Below are positions 51,093 through 59,742 of a stretch of 64,000 nucleotides of DNA, one piece after another. Location: contig PKFB01000059.1 of the NCBI GenBank assembly GCA_002919305.1, forward strand, positions 54,544 through 118,543, in the 5' to 3' direction. Both the position numbers and the translations under genes were made by a program. The notes under the pieces were generated by a model. The model searched no databases, was not told where the DNA came from, and worked only from the letters and a program-made list of their open reading frames with translations. The stretch is from Actinomycetales bacterium (lineage in GTDB: Bacteria > Actinomycetota > Actinomycetes > Mycobacteriales > Micromonosporaceae). How positions within the stretch are numbered: position 1 is the first letter of the stretch; each line of letters starts with the position of its first letter.

Positions 51093-51442
51093 GCATACTT
51101 CCTCGTCATTGCGCATAGTCGCCGTTAGTACAGCGGGCGCTGGTACGGTGATCGCCGCTGGCGCTCACCTTGTCATCCCAAGTCGGCTGGCGCTAGCACC
51201 CGAACGGGTCAGAAGAGCGCGCGTCCGAGGAAGAATACGCTGAGTAACGTATGGCGCGGATTCGGTGACAGAGAGAAGGGCGTCAGTTCATCTCAGCGAA
51301 ACCTGCATGTAACGCAGAGTTTTCTGATGGAGGAGAGGGATTCCTCACAGTCGATGTGGTGATCTTGGCGATCTCCTTACCGCCCCACAGCGGTACGCCG
51401 CCTCGAGGGGAAAGCGACCAACAAGCGACCAACAGATAAGGA
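51093..51442. other. Intergenic region with the kinase-operon promoter
   Basis: 350 bases between the kinase start and the hotdog-gene terminator. It should hold the promoter of the kinase operon. Two direct copies of CAAGCGACCAA (about 51408-51432, GCGACCAACAAGCGACCAAC) lie at the far end. No gene seen. Confidence 0.45.
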
Positions 51443-51470
51443 GGGGCCCTCCACCGGTGTGGAGGGCCCC
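51443..51470. terminator. Terminator of the AMP-ligase/SDR/ACP/hotdog operon
   Basis: A perfect 12-bp inverted repeat (51443-51454 with 51459-51470) with loop CGGT lies 27 bases past the hotdog-protein stop. Confidence 0.87.
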
Positions 51471-51496
51471 TGATGTGACGGCGCGGAATAAAGCAT

Positions 51497-52246
51497 TCAG
51501 TGAACGAGCGCAGGGTCGGTGGCCTGCTGGGACAGCAGAGCGGTCACCGTTGCCCGGGCCGCCATCGCCTCCTGCTTGGCGCTGAATTTCTCGGGAATCA
51601 CCAAATACTGGGCTTCGATCTCGGCCGCCACCGTGTCGTTTTGTCGGATAGAGACCAGGCACTCGAAGGTCTCCTGAACCTTGGCGGACTCCCGGCGGAG
51701 CAAGGTGTACTCGACGGTCGCCGGGAGCGGGAACACGAAACGGTGGTAGGTGGACCGGATCCAACCCAGGACGAATCGGGTCCGTGTCTGCGGATCGTCG
51801 AGGAGGAACTTCTCCGTCACCGCCGTCCAGGTCTGCCGGGCGGCCTCGGTGAGGGCGACCCCGGGAATGTGTTGCCCGGTCAGGTGATCCTCGAGGATTT
51901 CGTTGTGCTCGTCGATCACCAGCTCGGCGACGAACCGGGTGTCATCGACCCGTGTCGGCGGTGTGATCATGGCGTTCTTCAAGTGGTGCTTGTGGGTCAG
52001 GTCGCGACCTGCCGGACGAGGCATGACACCACCGGCGAACCGGATCTCCGGCGCCTTCTGCTCAACCAGACTCTCGAGGGCGTCACGCTGAGCGAGAGAC
52101 AGGCCTTGGCCGACGATGATGACCGTGCCGGGCTCTACCGTGCCGGACTCCAGTTCCTTGATCAGCGTTGAGGCGGGGATGGTGCCCCGGTTGGTCAGGA
52201 ACTCCTCGAATCGGTCTCCGACCACGATCACCGGGTCTTGGGGCAT
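51497..52246 (-). CDS. AfsA-related hotdog-domain protein
   Basis: 249 residues. The C-terminal two thirds match one A-factor biosynthesis hotdog repeat (PF03756): LTHKHHLKNAMITPPTRVDD, then LEDHLTGQHIPGVALTEAAR (residues 118-137) and TVEYTLLRRESAKVQE. The first 75 residues (VIVVGDRFEEFL, TVIIVGQGLSLAQRDAL) do not belong to it and look alpha/beta. AfsA proper has two repeats in about 300 residues and joins a beta-ketoacyl thioester to dihydroxyacetone phosphate. This single-repeat form could do that, or act as a dehydratase on an ACP-bound chain. It is the last gene of the operon AMP ligase, SDR, ACP, hotdog. Confidence 0.75.
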   Translation of the reverse strand: MPQDPVIVVGDRFEEFLTNRGTIPASTLIKELESGTVEPGTVIIVGQGLSLAQRDALESLVEQKAPEIRFAGGVMPRPAGRDLTHKHHLKNAMITPPTRVDDTRFVAELVIDEHNEILEDHLTGQHIPGVALTEAARQTWTAVTEKFLLDDPQTRTRFVLGWIRSTYHRFVFPLPATVEYTLLRRESAKVQETFECLVSIRQNDTVAAEIEAQYLVIPEKFSAKQEAMAARATVTALLSQQATDPALVH

Positions 52247-52329
52247 GGTTGCTCCTTTACGAGCGTGGGTGATCCGGGGTGGGGCCCGGACCAGGACGGG
52301 ACGTCATCTGCAGGAGAGCTGTGGTTGAG

Positions 52330-52605
52330 TCAGGACAGCTGTGGCTCGGACAAAGCCCGCTCGTAAACCGCGACCAGGTCGTCGACGGTGCGGACGTCGG
52401 AGATCACCGCATCCCCTTCCGTGAAGGGGTCGCTGCCTAGTTCCATCTCCAGGCTGATGATCAGGCGAGCCAGGAGGAGAGAGGTCAGACCCAACTCGTG
52501 CAGCCGGGCCTCTCCGGTGATCTCCGGTACCTGATCCTCCCCAACGCTTTCGGCGAGTAGGTCCCGGATCTGGGACGTCACGGTGGCACGAATGTCGTTC
52601 AGCAT
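52330..52605 (-). CDS. Acyl carrier protein
   Basis: 91 residues, the normal size of a discrete ACP. The attachment site is LHELGLTSLLLARLIISLE, with Ser in LGLTSL in place of the usual LGxDSL, so the residue before the serine is Thr and not Asp. The flanking helices are typical (DIRATVTSQIRDLLAE, VRTVDDLVAVYERAL). It should carry a phosphopantetheine-bound acyl chain loaded by the AMP ligase of the same operon. Its start overlaps the SDR stop by 7 bases. Confidence 0.85.
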   Translation of the reverse strand: MLNDIRATVTSQIRDLLAESVGEDQVPEITGEARLHELGLTSLLLARLIISLEMELGSDPFTEGDAVISDVRTVDDLVAVYERALSEPQLS

Positions 52606-53345
52606 GTGATTCCTCCGTCCACGACGATGGTTTGACCAGTGATCAGCGAGGAGGCTGGTGAAGCGAGGAAGAGCACAACCTCGGCGACTTCCTCGGCCGT
52701 TGCCAGGCGTCCCAGCGGGGTACGGCGCAGGATGCGCTCCCGATTGAGTTGGGTGACCTGAGAGGTCATGTCGCTGTCGAAAAAGCCCGGAACCACCGAG
52801 TTCACCCGGATGTTCATCGGGCCCAGTTCCCGGGCCAGGGCACGGGACAGGCCGTCAAGGCCGGCCTTGGTCGCTGAGTAGACCGCGACGCCCCGGTGCC
52901 CCCGGATGGCGTTGATCGAAGAGACGTTGATAATCGAGCCGCCTCCGCCGTGGGTCATCACCCGGGCACACGCCTGAGCCAGAATGATCGGAGCGACCAG
53001 GTTGACGGTCACCTGGGTCTCAATGTCTTTCGGAGAGGCGGTCAGGAACAGTTCCTGACTGAGAACCCCGGCGTTGTTGACCAACAGGTCGATTCGACGG
53101 TACCGGCGGGCGACGGCATGAACCGCGGTTCGTAAGGTGTGCGGCTCGTTGAGGTCGGCCTTCTGCCAGAAGAAGGCTTCCTGGAAGCGCTCCGCGCTCT
53201 CCTCGATGAACGAGTTGCTGGTCCGGGTCAGCGTGGCCACCGTCCAGCCCTGCTCCAGCAGGCGTTCCACGACCACACGCCCTAGGCCGCGGCTGCCACC
53301 GGTGACGACCGCGACCCGCGGCTTCCCTTCGGTGTTCGGGCTCAC
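52599..53345 (-). CDS. SDR oxidoreductase, FabG-like ketoreductase
   Basis: 248 residues. The cofactor motif is VVTGGSRGLGR. NNAG is in LLVNNAGVLSQ, the catalytic Ser in INVSSINAIRG and Tyr-Lys in YSATKAGLDGLSRAL. A C-terminal TGQTIVVDGG is typical of 3-oxoacyl-ACP reductases. It probably reduces a beta-keto group, or another carbonyl, on the ACP encoded next door. GTG 53345 overlaps the AMP-ligase stop (GTGA). All catalytic residues are present. Confidence 0.9.
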   Translation of the reverse strand: MSPNTEGKPRVAVVTGGSRGLGRVVVERLLEQGWTVATLTRTSNSFIEESAERFQEAFFWQKADLNEPHTLRTAVHAVARRYRRIDLLVNNAGVLSQELFLTASPKDIETQVTVNLVAPIILAQACARVMTHGGGGSIINVSSINAIRGHRGVAVYSATKAGLDGLSRALARELGPMNIRVNSVVPGFFDSDMTSQVTQLNRERILRRTPLGRLATAEEVAEVVLFLASPASSLITGQTIVVDGGITC

Positions 53346-54694
53346 GCTACAGTCCTGATCTTCTTGAAGCGGTTGGAGTGCAACGCGGTGTTGGAGTCGG
53401 CGACCTTCACCACGGCAGGCACCTTGAAGGGCTCCAAGCGGGCCCGGCAGTGTTCCCGCACGCGTTGGCTGACCACCCGCGGGTCCTCGTCCTTGTGGAG
53501 CTGAACCAGCGCGGTAACCACCATGCCGGTGACCGGGTTTGGGCGACCGCTGACGGTCACCTCGGCGATGTTGTCAACCTCCAAAATGACGCTCTCTACC
53601 TCACTGGGGTAGACCTTCTCACCACCGACATTGATGATTTCTGACTTGCGGCCGAGGATTCTGATGTAATCGCCGTCGACCTCGACCATGTCCTGGGTGT
53701 TGAAGAATCCTTCCTCATCAAATGGCGCCGGCGCGTTCAAATACCCCAGCATCGCCATTTCGGAGCGGATCCACAGCACCCCGTCGACAATCTTGTGCTC
53801 GAATCCTGCGGTGTTACCGAGCTTGACCCACAGAGTGTCGTCGCTCTTAGATTTGGTCGGCAGAATTCCGAGCTCGGAAAGCCCGTAAGTCTGCTTGAAA
53901 CGCACGTGCGGAAGGGCCGCCTTGAGCCGCTGAAGCGTCGACAGCGGCATGGGTTCGGTGCCGTAGGTGATCAACTCCAGCGACTCGGTCGAGTACCGCT
54001 CGTACGCGCCGGAGATCAAAACCATGTTCAGGAACGTGGGCGTCGTGGGCAGCACCTGTACCCGGTGCTCGGCGATCGCCGCGAAAACCGTGTCGGGCGT
54101 ACGGTCGGGCACCGTAATCACCGCGCCACCCTGGCTGATGGTGTGCAGCAGAGTGTTAAGCCCACCGATATGGTCGAGGTTCAGGAAGGACAGCACTCGA
54201 CGCGCCTTGCTCGGATCGCGGTAGCGAGCGAGCATCCGGTCGAAGTTGAGCACGGATGCCTTGCTCCGGCCTGAGGTGCCCGAGCTGAAGAGGACCAGTC
54301 CGGGGGAGCCCGAGTCCCGCAACTTCTGGTACAGCTCGTGGGTGGCCTGACGGCCGGTGCGTTCACAGTGCAGATCACCGAGCTCGTCGATGCGGACCAC
54401 CACCTCGACCTCGGCGATGTCGAGGAATTCGTCACGCTTAGCCGGCGGGAGCGGAGTCAGGGGGACCACCACCACGCCGCGGGCGACCATGGCGATCAGG
54501 CCGGCACACGCCAATGGGGATGAGGTGCCCTCCAGGGTGACGACCTCACCGCGCTGAATCTGGTGGCTGTCGAGGAATTCATCCCACTGGTGCACCAGCT
54601 GAAGCAGATCATGATAGCTGTAGGTTTTCCCCTCGAACACAACAGCGTCGCGTTCGGCGAAGGCGCTCAGCTTTTCGTAGAGCGGGTGACTCAC
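53342..54694 (-). CDS. AMP-dependent acyl/aryl ligase loading an ACP
   Basis: 450 residues of the ANL superfamily, shorter than normal CoA ligases. The P-loop is VLFSSGTSGRSKA. TYGLSELG, the hinge ILGRKSEIINVGGEKVYPSE and a C-terminal SNRFKKIR with the catalytic Lys follow. The cofactor-free length and the ACP gene two genes downstream suggest it loads a carboxylic acid directly onto the ACP, but CoA transfer is not excluded. It is the first gene of the leftward operon and faces a divergent HAD phosphatase gene across about 300 bases. Confidence 0.86.
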   Translation of the reverse strand: MSHPLYEKLSAFAERDAVVFEGKTYSYHDLLQLVHQWDEFLDSHQIQRGEVVTLEGTSSPLACAGLIAMVARGVVVVPLTPLPPAKRDEFLDIAEVEVVVRIDELGDLHCERTGRQATHELYQKLRDSGSPGLVLFSSGTSGRSKASVLNFDRMLARYRDPSKARRVLSFLNLDHIGGLNTLLHTISQGGAVITVPDRTPDTVFAAIAEHRVQVLPTTPTFLNMVLISGAYERYSTESLELITYGTEPMPLSTLQRLKAALPHVRFKQTYGLSELGILPTKSKSDDTLWVKLGNTAGFEHKIVDGVLWIRSEMAMLGYLNAPAPFDEEGFFNTQDMVEVDGDYIRILGRKSEIINVGGEKVYPSEVESVILEVDNIAEVTVSGRPNPVTGMVVTALVQLHKDEDPRVVSQRVREHCRARLEPFKVPAVVKVADSNTALHSNRFKKIRTVA

Positions 54695-54995
54695 GCTTCC
54701 CTCCGATGGTCCGGATGGGCATTGAAATATCGAGGGATTTTCTGCCGATGGTCATTCGGCGTCCGGTCCAGCCTAAACGCGAGAAAAAATCGCTAACAGT
54801 CACCAGGAAAGCACCCGAATCAGCTACGCCGGGCGACCTGACTGATGGGATACTCCGCATGGCTACGTCCCGCGCTGTTGCCGTTCCTGGATTAGGCCGG
54901 CATCGTTGTCGGAACGGTGGGTGCGGAAAGTCGTCGACGACACTAGGGCGTACTCGGAAGACTGAGTCGCCTAGCCTGGAGGTGAGCTGTACCAC
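54695..54995. promoter_or_regulatory. Divergent promoter region of the AfsA-hotdog locus
   Basis: 301 bases between the divergent AMP-ligase and HAD genes. An inverted repeat CCGTTCC (54881-54887) and GGAACGG (54911-54917) is the only notable element. I see no ArpA-type (gamma-butyrolactone receptor) ARE site. Confidence 0.45.
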
Positions 54996-55742
54996 ATGAA
55001 AGCAGCGAAGCGGGCCGCTTTCTTTGATGTTGATGAGACTGTAATCACCGCGAAAAGTATGTTTGATTTTCTGCGGTACTGGCTCGAGTTGCGTGGAGAC
55101 ACCGACGGCTCGCAGTACCGCGCATTAGCGGGGCGGCTGCACGACCTGGCGCACAACGGGGGTGCGCCCCGCACCGAGGTCAACCGCTCCTACTACCGCT
55201 TCTACGCCGGTGTGCCGATGGCCGAGCTCAAGCAGGCCGGCGAGGCTTGGTACGCGGATTACCGCAGTCGGCCGGCCGCTTTTGTCGAGCCGACCTTGGC
55301 CGCCATGGTGCAGCACCAAGCCGCGGGCGACACTATCGTGCTGGTATCCGGCTCCTTCCGCGCCTGCCTAGAACCGATCGCGCGGGATCTGGGCGCTGAC
55401 CTGATCCTGTGCAGCGAACCCATCGTCGATGCCGATGGGGTGCTCACCGGCGAGATCCAACGGCCGATGATCGGCCCCGCCAAGGCTGAGGCGGTGAGCG
55501 AGACCATCGCCGCGTTGGGTCTCGACCCGGCCGACTGCGCCGCCTACGGTGACCACTCCAGTGATCTGGACATGTTGTCACGCGTGGGGCACCCAACCGT
55601 GATCGGTGATGATCCAGTACTGACCGCGCACGCCAAGGAGCACGGTTGGCCGGTGCTACCCGCGACCCTGATCACTCGTGCCTCCGAACCCATTGGCTCC
55701 GACCGGGCCACCGACTCGCTGTCTTTGGAGAGTCCCGCATGA
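54996..55742 (+). CDS. HAD-superfamily IB phosphatase (SerB-like)
   Basis: 248 residues. Motif I is FFDVDETVI (DxDxT; Asp nucleophile), motif II LVSGSF, motif III Lys in GPAKAE and motif IV YGDHSSDLDML. All catalytic residues are present. HAD-IB enzymes include phosphoserine phosphatase and the phosphatase MmfP-like partners of AfsA enzymes, which dephosphorylate butenolide phosphates. The context with an AfsA-like hotdog protein makes such a role possible. GGAGGTGAG precedes the ATG. The stop overlaps the BCCP gene as ATGA. Confidence 0.88.
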   Translation: MKAAKRAAFFDVDETVITAKSMFDFLRYWLELRGDTDGSQYRALAGRLHDLAHNGGAPRTEVNRSYYRFYAGVPMAELKQAGEAWYADYRSRPAAFVEPTLAAMVQHQAAGDTIVLVSGSFRACLEPIARDLGADLILCSEPIVDADGVLTGEIQRPMIGPAKAEAVSETIAALGLDPADCAAYGDHSSDLDMLSRVGHPTVIGDDPVLTAHAKEHGWPVLPATLITRASEPIGSDRATDSLSLESPA

Positions 55743-56248
55743 CCGCCGTGATCGAACCCATGGATCCGGGGCGCGTCGACCAGACGCTTGAAGCCGTTCA
55801 CCGACACGCCACCCGACTGTTGACTCAAGCTCCCGGACTTCCTCGGCGAGTCCGGGTGCGGGCGGGGGATGTGAGTGTGGAGTTGGAGTGGCCGGTCGTC
55901 GAGTCTGGACAGGCCACCACCGCCACCACCGTCGCGGCCCCTGTGGCGGCTCCCGTCGCCTCTGGACCGTTGGCGACGGAAGAGACCGTCTCGGAGCAGG
56001 TGAGCCAGATCCGGGCGCCGATGGTGGGCGTGTTTTACCGAGCGCCTGAGCCCGGCGCTAAGCCGTTCGTCTCCGAAGGTGACCTGGTTGAGCCGGGGCA
56101 GCAGGTCGGGATCGTGGAGGCGATGAAGCTGATGGTGCCGATCGAGGCCGATCAGCACGGCCGGATCGTCGAGATCCTGGTCGCCAACGGTGAATCGGTG
56201 GAGTATGACCAGCCCTTGTTCACTGTGGCTCCCCTCGAGGTGGAGTGA
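55739..56248 (+). CDS. accB: Biotin carboxyl carrier protein of acetyl-CoA carboxylase
   Basis: 169 residues. The N-terminal helical part is followed by an Ala/Pro/Val-rich linker (about 60-85) and a biotinyl domain with VEAMKLMVPIEAD (biotinylated Lys in EAMKLM). It begins at ATG 55739, which overlaps the HAD stop, and the longer frame from 55646 is inside that gene. It forms the carboxylase first half-reaction together with the biotin carboxylase encoded 3 bases downstream. It would supply malonyl-CoA, although accA and accD are elsewhere. The set is probably dedicated to the local pathway. Confidence 0.9.
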   Translation: MTAVIEPMDPGRVDQTLEAVHRHATRLLTQAPGLPRRVRVRAGDVSVELEWPVVESGQATTATTVAAPVAAPVASGPLATEETVSEQVSQIRAPMVGVFYRAPEPGAKPFVSEGDLVEPGQQVGIVEAMKLMVPIEADQHGRIVEILVANGESVEYDQPLFTVAPLEVE

Positions 56249-56251
56249 CCG

Positions 56252-57613
56252 GTGTTCCGTAGAGTGCTGATCGCCAACCGGGGTGAGATCGCACTCCGGG
56301 TGGCACGCGCCTGCCGGGAACTTGGTGTGGAGACCGTCGCGGTGTACTCCACTGAGGACGCGGATTCCGCGGTGGTCCGCTACGCCGATCAGGCGGTCCG
56401 GATTGGACCTGGGCCCGCCCGGCGCAGCTACTCCAACATTCCCGCCATCATCGAGGCCGCCCGGCTATCCGGTGCCGACGCCATCCACCCGGGGTACGGG
56501 TTCTTATCTGAGGACCCGGACTTCGCGGAGGTGTGCGAGGCGGAGGGGTTCGTCTTCATCGGACCACCGGCCAGTGTGCTGGCCCGGTTGGGTGACAAAT
56601 CCGACGCACGGGCGCAGATGGCGGCGGCTGGACTGCCGATGCTTCCCGGTACGCCCGAGCCAGTGGAGTCCGTGGAAGAGGCCGAGGCGGCCGCCGCCAA
56701 TATCGGGTTTCCGCTCATCATCAAGGCGGTCGCCGGTGGTGGCGGGCGGGGTATGCGCATCGTTGAGACCCCTGAGGACCTCGCCGACGCGTTCGCTCAG
56801 ACCAGGGCCGATGCGTTGGCCCTCTTCGGGGACGGTCGGGTTTACCTGGAGCGGTATCTGCGCTCCGCCCGGCACGTGGAGATCCAGATCCTCGCCGACC
56901 AGTACGGCAACGCCGTGAGTCTGGGGGCCCGGGACTGCTCGGTGCAGCGCCGCAGACAAAAGTTGGTGGAGGAGACTCCACCGCCGGGCGTCCCCGCGTC
57001 GGTGGTGGAGGAGATGGGCAAGGACGCGGTCCGGGGCGCGTTGGCGGTTGACTACGTCGGCGCGGGCACGTTCGAGTTCCTGGTCGACGACGAGAACCGC
57101 TACTACTTCATGGAAATCAACTGTCGGATTCAGGTGGAGCATCCGGTTACCGAGATGGTGACCGGTGTCGACCTGGTCGCCGAGCAGCTGCGGATCGCCG
57201 CGGGGGAACCACTGTCTCTTCGGCAGGAGGACATCGTTCCCCGGGGTGCGGCGATCGAGTGCCGGGTCAATGCCGAAGATCCCGCGCGGGGGTTTATCCC
57301 CACCCCCGGGCGGCTGGAGCGGTTCCACACACCAGCAGGTCCGTTCGTGCGGGTCGACACCCACGCCGAGCCCGGTTACCGAATTCCACCCACATACGAC
57401 CCTTTGCTCGCCAAGGTCATCGTGTGGGGACCTGACCGGGATACGGCGATTCGGCGGATGGCGCGGGCGCTAGGGGAGTTCCAGATTGAAGGGCCTGGGG
57501 TTCGCAATACGGTGGACTTCCTGAGCCGGGTGCTGCGGGATGAGCGTTTTCGGACCGGCGTACATCGGACCAACCTGGTCGATACGTTGTTCGCGGAGTC
57601 CGAGGCTGACTAG
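56252..57613 (+). CDS. accC: Biotin carboxylase of acetyl-CoA carboxylase
   Basis: 453 residues of usual AccC length. It begins RRVLIANRGEIALRVARAC, with YGFLSEDPDFAEV, the Gly-rich ATP loop AVAGGGGRGMR, CSVQRRRQKLVEETPP, YFMEINCRIQVEHPVTEM and GAAIECRVNAEDP. All ATP-grasp and bicarbonate-site motifs are present. The VQRRRQ and INCRIQ pieces replace the more common VQRRHQ and MNTRIQ. GTG 56252 is in the same operon as accB, 3 bases after its stop. A stand-alone AccC beside AccB is unusual for actinomycetes, which normally use fused AccA-type (BC-BCCP) subunits. Confidence 0.92.
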   Translation: MFRRVLIANRGEIALRVARACRELGVETVAVYSTEDADSAVVRYADQAVRIGPGPARRSYSNIPAIIEAARLSGADAIHPGYGFLSEDPDFAEVCEAEGFVFIGPPASVLARLGDKSDARAQMAAAGLPMLPGTPEPVESVEEAEAAAANIGFPLIIKAVAGGGGRGMRIVETPEDLADAFAQTRADALALFGDGRVYLERYLRSARHVEIQILADQYGNAVSLGARDCSVQRRRQKLVEETPPPGVPASVVEEMGKDAVRGALAVDYVGAGTFEFLVDDENRYYFMEINCRIQVEHPVTEMVTGVDLVAEQLRIAAGEPLSLRQEDIVPRGAAIECRVNAEDPARGFIPTPGRLERFHTPAGPFVRVDTHAEPGYRIPPTYDPLLAKVIVWGPDRDTAIRRMARALGEFQIEGPGVRNTVDFLSRVLRDERFRTGVHRTNLVDTLFAESEAD

Positions 57614-57617
57614 AATC

Positions 57618-57637
57618 CCAACCAACTGTCTGGTTGG
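57618..57637. promoter_or_regulatory. Palindrome after accC
   Basis: CCAACCA-ACTGTC-TGGTTGG, with perfect 7-bp arms, begins just after the accC stop and 83 bases before the next gene. The arms and spacing suit a TetR-type operator controlling the gene at 57720; a weak terminator is the alternative. Confidence 0.5.
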
Positions 57638-57719
57638 AAACGTCGGGCTCTCCTACGCGGTGCAGGCCGCGTCGGGCCCGAACCCTGACATACATACCCG
57701 GTACGTGGAAGGTAGGGCC

Positions 57720-58319
57720 ATGACCAGCACCGACGTCCGCGCGGATCTTGACCGTGTCGACGCGATACTCGCCGCGGCGGGCCTGCCGGGCCGCCCTGAC
57801 TGGCCGGTGGTGAAGATCCGCCGGGAACACCACGACGAGCGGCCCGTCACCGTGGTTCGGTTCCAGGCCGTTGAGTACCGCCTCGGCGCTCCGCATCTGA
57901 CGGTTGTCCACGATGACGAGGGCACGCTGCTCGGGTACACCGATCTCACACCGCGTCCCGGTGACCTACCGAACGTGGAGCGGGCCCGTCAGGTTGCGAC
58001 GGAGTTCTTCCAGCGGGTCGATGCGGAGTACGCGGCGGGTCTGACCGAGCTGTGGATCGACCGCCACGAAGAGACCGTCGAGACCGCCGACGGTAAGGCA
58101 TCCGTGGCGGGAATGAAGGTCAAGAACGCCCACCGCAACGGTCGGTACGCCTGGGCCATCGTGGGGCCCGACGACCGAATCATCACCTACGAACGCGACA
58201 TCGTCTGGAACGGAGCAGCGGCGCGACGGGCCACCCAGATGTGGCTGCATGACTCGTGGATCGCGGCGCACGACGGATTCGGGCCGCCTCCCGCGCCTCC
58301 GTACGCGCCGGTCGCCTGA
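57720..58319 (+). CDS. Unrecognised soluble protein, 199 residues
   Basis: ATG 57720 is preceded by GGAAGG. The protein is hydrophilic with PVVKIRREHHDERPVTVVRF, YTDLTPRPGDLPNVERARQV, ELWIDRHEETVETADGK, GRYAWAIVGPDDRIITYER and a WNGAAARRATQMWLHDSW end. The GRYAWAIVGPDDRIITYERD block could form a beta-hairpin sheet, somewhat like PepSY-type repeats. No signal peptide is visible. Codon use is normal for the window. It is followed 43 bases later by an MFS exporter gene, so the two may be co-transcribed. Confidence 0.65.
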   Translation: MTSTDVRADLDRVDAILAAAGLPGRPDWPVVKIRREHHDERPVTVVRFQAVEYRLGAPHLTVVHDDEGTLLGYTDLTPRPGDLPNVERARQVATEFFQRVDAEYAAGLTELWIDRHEETVETADGKASVAGMKVKNAHRNGRYAWAIVGPDDRIITYERDIVWNGAAARRATQMWLHDSWIAAHDGFGPPPAPPYAPVA

Positions 58320-58362
58320 GCGGGTGCTGACACTCCCTAGGCCCGACTGAGGAATGGACACT

Positions 58363-59580
58363 ATGGATAGCCAACTCGCGGAGCGGACCGAGACCCCGAC
58401 CGTCAGTGGCCGGGTCGTCGCGGCCATGACGTTCGCCACGGGTGCGGTCATCGCGAACCTCTATTACGCCCAACCGCTGGAAGACACCCTCGCCCACGCG
58501 TTCAGCGCACACACCAGCTCCATCGGCCTGATCAACACGGTGCTGCAGGTGGGGTACGCGGTGGGCTTGGCCACCCTCGTACCGCTGGGTGACCTGCTGG
58601 AGCGGCGCCGGTTGCTGGTGACGATGCTGGCGGTGGCGAGCTGCGGCATGCTGCTGATGACGGTGGCTCCGTCATTGGCCGTGTTCGGCGCCGCCGCCGC
58701 GGTGGTCGGGGTGAGCTCGGTGGCGGTGCAGGTGATCGTGCCGTTCGCCTCACACCTGGCCGGTAAGGGACAACATGGCCGAATAGTCAGTACCGTGATG
58801 AGCGGTCTACTGATGGGGATCCTGCTGTCCCGGACCGTCTCCGGCGTGATCGCCGACCTGTTCGGTTGGCGTGCGGTGTTCGGCCTCGGCGCCGCGCTCA
58901 CCGCGAGCGTGGCGGTGGTGCTGTGGCGAGAGCTGCCGGTGGTCGCGCCGATGGTCTCCCTGCGCTACCCCGCGCTGCTGGCCTCCGTGCTGGTGCTGTT
59001 GCGTGAAGAACCGGTGCTGCGGATACGGATCATCCACGGCGCCCTGACCTTCGCCTCGTTCAGCGTGTTCTGGGCCAGCGCCGGCTTCCTGCTTGCGCGG
59101 GAACCCTACGGCTGGAGTGAAGCGACGATCGGAGCCTTCGCGCTGTTCGGTGCGGCGGGGGCGTTGGCGGCTCGGTACGCCGGACGCCTGGTCGACAAGG
59201 GATACTCTCCCCGCGCCACCACCGGAATCTGGGTCGCGATGATGGCCCTGTCCTATGTGCTTATTGGATTGGGTGCCGAGTCAGCGGTGGCGCTCGCCAT
59301 CGGTGTGGTGTTCATGGACATGGGCTGCCAGGCGACTCACATCAACAACCAGAACCTGATCTTCCCACTGCGGCCCGAGGCCCGTAGTCGGCTCAACACC
59401 GCGTACATGGTCTTCTACTTCATCGCTGCGGCGATCGGAAGCGCCCTGTCCGCGGTGATCTACGCCGAATGGGGCTGGACCGGGGTATCGATCCTCGGTG
59501 GGGTGCTGCCCGCGCTGTCGTTCCTGGTGTGGGTGTGGGAGTACACCCGCTCCCGTCGTCCAGTGCCTGTCGCCGCCTGA
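58363..59580 (+). CDS. MFS transporter, YgaY/YnfM-like efflux type
   Basis: 405 residues with 12 hydrophobic segments. An early YYAQPLEDTLAHAF motif is typical of the MFS sugar-efflux/drug-proton antiporter subgroup with YYNQPLL-like starts. A loop 2-3 motif DLLERRRLLV is present, and ATHINNQNLIFPLRPEARSRL in the second half is also characteristic. Substrates of this group are largely unknown. ATG 58363 has GAGGA nine bases before it, and the ATG at 58354 has none at workable distance. A hairpin terminator follows. Confidence 0.87.
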   Translation: MDSQLAERTETPTVSGRVVAAMTFATGAVIANLYYAQPLEDTLAHAFSAHTSSIGLINTVLQVGYAVGLATLVPLGDLLERRRLLVTMLAVASCGMLLMTVAPSLAVFGAAAAVVGVSSVAVQVIVPFASHLAGKGQHGRIVSTVMSGLLMGILLSRTVSGVIADLFGWRAVFGLGAALTASVAVVLWRELPVVAPMVSLRYPALLASVLVLLREEPVLRIRIIHGALTFASFSVFWASAGFLLAREPYGWSEATIGAFALFGAAGALAARYAGRLVDKGYSPRATTGIWVAMMALSYVLIGLGAESAVALAIGVVFMDMGCQATHINNQNLIFPLRPEARSRLNTAYMVFYFIAAAIGSALSAVIYAEWGWTGVSILGGVLPALSFLVWVWEYTRSRRPVPVAA

Positions 59581-59591
59581 CGTCGACGCCG

Positions 59592-59624
59592 CGGATGGCG
59601 CGTCTTGCCAAGGCGCGCCATCCG
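59592..59624. terminator. Terminator of the MFS gene
   Basis: CGGATGGCGCG (59592-59602) and CGCGCCATCCG (59614-59624) form a perfect 11-bp stem, 11 bases past the stop. Confidence 0.82.
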
Positions 59625-59742
59625 ACGCAGGGCGCCGTCAGGCTGGGGACAGCACAAACCTACGTTGCGGCCGGCGTTACCATACGCCGGCCGCTGTCAT
59701 TGCGGGGCCGATGAACAAGACAGGAAGGCTGTGTTTCCCGGC

